The notes under the pieces are model-generated. The model was not told the DNA's origin. It did not search any database and saw only the letters and a list, made by a program, of their open reading frames with translations. Source: Bacillota bacterium (lineage in GTDB: Bacteria > Bacillota > Clostridia > Christensenellales > Aristaeellaceae). From it: a stretch of 17,723 nt of DNA. This document shows positions 15,211 through 17,723 of this stretch, piece after piece (position 1 is the stretch's first letter; the number at the start of each line of letters is the position of its first letter). The stretch covers positions 1 through 17,723 of the forward strand of contig JAEWAH010000122.1 of assembly GCA_023391725.1 (NCBI GenBank), read 5' to 3'. The position numbers were made by a program, and so were the translations under genes.

Positions 15211-15237
15211 GCTAAATCATCGCTTACTAAAGGGGAA
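15211..15237 (-). repeat. Right terminal inverted repeat of the hairpin block
   Basis: The inverse of GCTAAATCATCGCTTA (15211-15226) matches the left end in 15 of 16 bases. The outer part, AGGGGAA (15231-15237), also matches. Confidence 0.7.
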
Positions 15238-15307
15238 GCCTCCAGGTGAATCCGTTTGAGCACTTATCACCCCCCCGGGATACTTGCCACCTCAAGCCAT
15301 TCTGTTC

Positions 15308-15336
15308 TTGCCAAGGAAGGCCCGTCATGCTATAAT
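15308..15336 (+). promoter_or_regulatory. Promoter of tRNA-Ser
   Basis: TTGCCA (15308-15313), a 17-bp spacer and an extended -10, TGCTATAAT (hexamer 15331-15336). The start point would be near 15343, a few bases before the mature 5' end. Confidence 0.85.
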
Positions 15337-15348
15337 TTTTCATTGTGT

Positions 15349-15437
15349 GGAGAAGTATCGAAGTGGTCGCAACGAGCCGCACTCGAAATGCGGTTGTCCG
15401 CAAGGGCACGTGGGTTCGAATCCCACCTTCTCCGCCA
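15349..15437 (+). tRNA. tRNA-Ser (anticodon CGA)
   Basis: Reads UCG codons. The acceptor stem is GGAGAAG (15349-15355) with CTTCTCC (15427-15433), discriminator G and an encoded CCA. The D arm is TCG...CGA. The anticodon stem CCGCA/TGCGG encloses the loop CTCGAAA, giving CGA. The long variable arm (around GTCCGCAAGGGC) is typical of serine tRNAs, and the T arm is GTGGG-TTCGAAT-CCCAC. It has its own promoter and terminator and appears to be a single-gene unit. Confidence 0.97.
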
Positions 15438-15459
15438 TCAATACCGACATTCGTTGGTG

Positions 15460-15499
15460 CAAATAAGCTCGCCGGTTACGGCGGGCTTATTTGTTTTCT
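15460..15499 (+). terminator. Rho-independent terminator after tRNA-Ser
   Basis: CAAATAAGCTCGCCG (15460-15474) pairs with CGGCGGGCTTATTTG (15479-15493) over 15 bp with one G-U pair and a GTTA loop, followed by TTTTCTT. Confidence 0.9.
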
Positions 15500-15786
15500 T
15501 GCAAATTGGCTTTTGTTACTGTTTTTGCAGGAGTACACGGGCGGACTCACAGACCGCATTTTGATATTTACGGTAGGCAGAAGAAAGTGACTCGGGGAAC
15601 TCAAAAATACGCGGAACTCCAAAGGCTATCGTGTAACTGTGTAATGATGCACCCGTCTACACAAAGCGCAGCATCTGCTTCTTGTATACATTGCCGGTGC
15701 CTTTTACGTCGCGATAAGAATTGGAAGAATATGTCCACGAGAAAACTCATGCCAACTACGATTTACAATCGTTTATGATTGCTAAT
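15500..15786. other. 287-bp gap between tRNA-Ser and the flavodoxin gene, no recognisable gene
   Basis: Short open frames exist in all three forward frames, but none has a convincing ribosome binding site or a recognisable family, and they overlap each other. It may be the decayed remnant of a gene. A small dyad, ACGATT-TAC-AATCGT (15758-15772), lies just past the flavodoxin stop but has no T run, so it is a poor terminator. Confidence 0.5.
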
Positions 15787-16296
15787 TCATTTCCCCGCGC
15801 CCTGCTTTTCCAGTTCCATCTTAAGCGTTGCGCAGAAACCTGCCACGTCCCTGTCAACTTCCGCTTGAATGCCCTTGAGCGGATCAATCAATCTGAGCGT
15901 TGACACCACGGTGCAGTCGCCAGCTTCCTTCTTCAATTGTTCAAAGCACCTTTCTGTCCCACCGCCGGAACAGCAAGCGAACAGGGCGACTTTTTTGCGC
16001 GTTAGCTTGTTTTCTCGGATAAATGTGCGCAGCGGCGGTGCGAAGGTACCAGCCCAGATGGGTGTGCCCAGGATGACCAAATCGTACTGGTTCTGATCAA
16101 AGCGATACGGCTCGAGTCTGGGCGATTCCCCAAAGGTGGCGCTTTTGCCGCCCCAGAAATACTTGCTGACCTTGCCGGTCGGATACTCTTTAACCGGTAT
16201 AAGCGGGATCAGGTCCGCGCCCATCTGGGCCGCGATTTTTTCCGCGGCATATTTGGTGTTGCCTTCCAGGGAAAAATAGATCACTGCGGTCTTCAT
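15787..16296 (-). CDS. Flavodoxin-like FMN protein
   Basis: Small FMN-binding electron carrier or NAD(P)H-linked flavoprotein of the flavodoxin family, 169 residues. The start is 16296 (MKTAVIYFSLEGNTKYAA), because GAGGA is six bases upstream; an ATG at 16317 has no ribosome binding site. The phosphate-binding loop is SLEGNT (9-14), and the flavin-contacting loop is GTPIWAGTFAPPL (about 77-89), both typical of the Flavodoxin_4-like group. A CC pair follows in FACCSGGG. It lies 36 bases downstream of the DUF362/ferredoxin gene in the same direction, so it is probably co-transcribed and may be its redox partner. Physiological role unknown. Confidence 0.92.
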   Translation of the reverse strand: MKTAVIYFSLEGNTKYAAEKIAAQMGADLIPLIPVKEYPTGKVSKYFWGGKSATFGESPRLEPYRFDQNQYDLVILGTPIWAGTFAPPLRTFIRENKLTRKKVALFACCSGGGTERCFEQLKKEAGDCTVVSTLRLIDPLKGIQAEVDRDVAGFCATLKMELEKQGAGK

Positions 16297-16332
16297 CCAA
16301 TTCCTCATTTCCGTCATATGTGCTATTGGGCC

Positions 16333-17484
16333 CTATTTTCTGAAAAAGCCTGATATTAAACCTGCTACTCTATTATCATTCTTAAGCTCTACGGCCTTAA
16401 ACATGCATAGCTCATGACAACACATGCATTCTATACAAATACTATAATCAATTTGCTTCGTTTCCCTGTCAATGGCCTGCACCGGGCAGCTTTCCACACA
16501 CATGTTGCATTTTTTACACTTACCAGGATTAATCCTGGGGCGCGTGTTGAAAAAATCAATCACTTTGACCAAAGCTTTGCTATTTCGCTTCTTAGTTCCC
16601 CCGAAACGCTTGGGCAGCTTGAAGCCGGTTAGTTTGGGAATTTGTTGATAATCACCGGCAAGTGTAATGTTTTTCAGCCGGCTTTCTCCCAGATTCCTTT
16701 TCCGGGCTGTTTCCAGTATCGGGACATCTTCAACGCCCATCCCCACCATATTGGCCGCCGCGGCATCCAAGGCCAATGGATCTTCGCTGACGAGGATTTT
16801 ATTAGCCTGATAAATGCTGCCTGCTGTCGGTCCTTCTCCCTGCATGGCTAGAATCCCGTCCATGATATGCAGCTTTATTTGAGTGGCTCTGTGGATATCG
16901 CAGATGATTTGCCCAAAATCGCCGGGATTGGGAGCCATTTTATGATACTTGGCCTTCTTGAGCCCCGGTATGCAGCCAAATACATTTTTTACAGCTCCGG
17001 AAAATATCTGTGCCGAGTGAGTTTTCAGTTTCGGCAAATTGATAACTACATCTGCGTCGAACATTGGCTTGGCGATGTGCATTGCTTCTTCACACCGGCT
17101 TTCCGGTTGTACTGACACTACACCCTCGCGGTCAAAATTCTTGATTTCGGCGCCTTCTTCCTCTGCCACCCGCTCGTATCCCGCAACCCTGAAGCTCTGC
17201 GCAGTGGGCGCTATTCCGGCGATAGCTCCGCCTGAGCTGTCACCGATCCATACACTGCAGTTCCTGCCTCTTAAGATTCTAACCATCGCTCTGACAAATT
17301 CGGCGTGTGTTACGGCCGCGGAGTCGGAAGACTTTGGCCCGATCAGATTCACCTTTAGAAGTACTTTGTCATTTGGCTTGACAAACTTGTCCCATCCGCC
17401 GAGTATTTCTACAGCGGCATTAATTTTTTCAGCTACGGTTTCCAGTTCATAATTTCTGCATTCCTGAATAACGACCTTGCTCAT
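16333..17484 (-). CDS. DUF362 domain protein with C-terminal 2[4Fe-4S] ferredoxin domain
   Basis: 383 residues. The N-terminal part (about 1-300) is a DUF362 domain, with KVNLIGP (about 44-50) and LPKLKTHS (about 150-157), hallmarks of this uncharacterised family. The C-terminal part (about 318-365) is a bacterial ferredoxin domain with two CxxCxxCxxxC motifs: Cys323, 326, 329, 333 and Cys350, 353, 356, 360, plus an extra Cys355. It should bind two [4Fe-4S] clusters and move electrons in the cytoplasm; no signal peptide is seen. The ATG at 17484 has AGAGGAG six bases upstream and overlaps the upstream gene's stop by four bases (ATGA). It is followed by a flavodoxin-like gene. The family's reaction is not established. 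Confidence 0.93.
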   Translation of the reverse strand: MSKVVIQECRNYELETVAEKINAAVEILGGWDKFVKPNDKVLLKVNLIGPKSSDSAAVTHAEFVRAMVRILRGRNCSVWIGDSSGGAIAGIAPTAQSFRVAGYERVAEEEGAEIKNFDREGVVSVQPESRCEEAMHIAKPMFDADVVINLPKLKTHSAQIFSGAVKNVFGCIPGLKKAKYHKMAPNPGDFGQIICDIHRATQIKLHIMDGILAMQGEGPTAGSIYQANKILVSEDPLALDAAAANMVGMGVEDVPILETARKRNLGESRLKNITLAGDYQQIPKLTGFKLPKRFGGTKKRNSKALVKVIDFFNTRPRINPGKCKKCNMCVESCPVQAIDRETKQIDYSICIECMCCHELCMFKAVELKNDNRVAGLISGFFRK

Positions 17485-17723
17485 ATGATGCTCCTCTGAA
17501 TATCGTTATTTCCATATAATATCTTTTTGAGTATTTTATTGATCTGTTCATAGTCGAAGTCCGGCTCCACGATGTAGGCAAGCAATGACGTAGCAATGAA
17601 GTGCGGAAGAAACGACTCGCAAGGCATTTCAAAACGTTCAAGCAAGGCACGAATCATACCGGCTAACTGCTCGATCAGCACCTGACGCCTGCTCCTGCCG
17701 TTGACCATTTCATCTCTGACTTC
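17481..17723 (-). CDS. C-terminal part of a probable TetR-family regulator (cut by window edge)
   Basis: The frame is open to the window edge (EVRDEMVNGRSRRQVLIEQL...), giving 80 residues to the stop at 17481. The piece is all-helical by eye (LIEQLAGMIRALLERF, then FLPHFIATSLLAYIV and INKILKKILYG). This resembles the C-terminal ligand and dimerisation domain of TetR/AcrR regulators, but the DNA-binding part lies outside the window. Its stop overlaps the DUF362 start by four bases, so it is the upstream member of the redox operon and probably controls it. Family assignment is tentative. Confidence 0.6.
   Translation of the reverse strand, partial: EVRDEMVNGRSRRQVLIEQLAGMIRALLERFEMPCESFLPHFIATSLLAYIVEPDFDYEQINKILKKILYGNNDIQRSII

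Larger units (their letters stand above)
14558..15237. mobile_element. About 680-bp non-coding hairpin block bounded by 27-bp imperfect inverted repeats (MITE-like or dispersed-repeat cluster)
   Basis: The ends (14558-14584 and 15211-15237) are inverse copies with 23 of 27 matches. A second inner pair, TTGAATTCAAGCAG (14598-14611) against the inverse of 15197-15210, matches 12 of 14, offset by about 13 bases on the left. Between the ends lie at least seven perfect stem-loops, at 14648-14667, 14669-14681, 14696-14719, 14895-14922, 15022-15041, 15090-15107 and 15109-15126, plus a copy of the third at 15151-15173. No reading frame looks like a real protein, and none encodes a transposase. Composition is much more G+C rich than the flanks. 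Similar GGGGAAGGTGGCGCG- and GTCAGCC-type repeats recur in clostridial genomes, as I recall; not checked here. No clear target-site duplication was seen. Confidence 0.6.

Noticed and set aside
14558..15237. CRISPR array
   Set aside because: Hairpin repeats are present, but there are only two copies of any one repeat, they are 455 bp apart, there is no regular spacer length and there are no cas genes.

Overview
The window reads as one chromosomal stretch of an uncultured Clostridia-type Firmicute. It is moderately G+C rich, with strong AGGAGG-like ribosome binding sites, one TTG start, sigma-A-type promoters and U-tailed terminators. Carbohydrate ABC transporters appear without their own ATPase, and there are AraC- and LacI-type sugar regulators. 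A Christensenellales-like gut or rumen lineage would fit the Cys-less binding-protein signal peptides, but that is a guess. The first 14.4 kb is devoted to plant polysaccharide, most clearly glucuronoxylan.

Layout. (1) 2-1624 (+): the C-terminal three quarters of a GH3 glycosidase, then a strong terminator. (2) 1841-2950 (+): a LacI-type regulator with its own promoter; it converges on the next operon across a perfect bidirectional terminator (2969-3005). (3) 7609-3058 (-): a second LacI-type regulator with its own promoter, then a CUT1 transporter (binding protein and two permeases). The binding-protein gene has its own promoter, with a LacI-type operator in the spacer. (4) 14379-7776 (-): an AraC regulator, GH67 alpha-glucuronidase (aguA), LplB- and YtcP-type permeases and a large LplA-type binding protein, ending in a strong terminator. 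This matches the aldouronate-utilisation loci known from xylanolytic Paenibacillus, with the gene order changed. (5) 14558-15237: no gene, but a roughly 680-bp block packed with hairpins and bounded by imperfect 27-bp inverted repeats, which looks like a non-autonomous mobile element or a cluster of dispersed repeats. (6) 15308-15499 (+): tRNA-Ser(CGA) with promoter and terminator. (7) 17723-15787 (-): the end of a probable TetR regulator, translationally coupled to a DUF362/2[4Fe-4S] protein, followed by a flavodoxin-like protein.

How it works together (inference). Extracellular xylanases, not in the window, would release methylglucuronosyl-xylooligosaccharides. LplA/LplB/YtcP would import them, the cytoplasmic GH67 enzyme would remove the (methyl)glucuronic acid, and GH3-type enzymes would finish the backbone. 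The other CUT1 transporter probably brings in a related oligosaccharide. Both transporters would need a shared MsmK/UgpC-type ATPase encoded elsewhere. The redox operon at the right end is unrelated to sugar use.

The most unusual parts are the inverted-repeat-bounded hairpin block, the several well-formed dyads placed over promoters, and the two binding proteins that both lack a lipoprotein cysteine.
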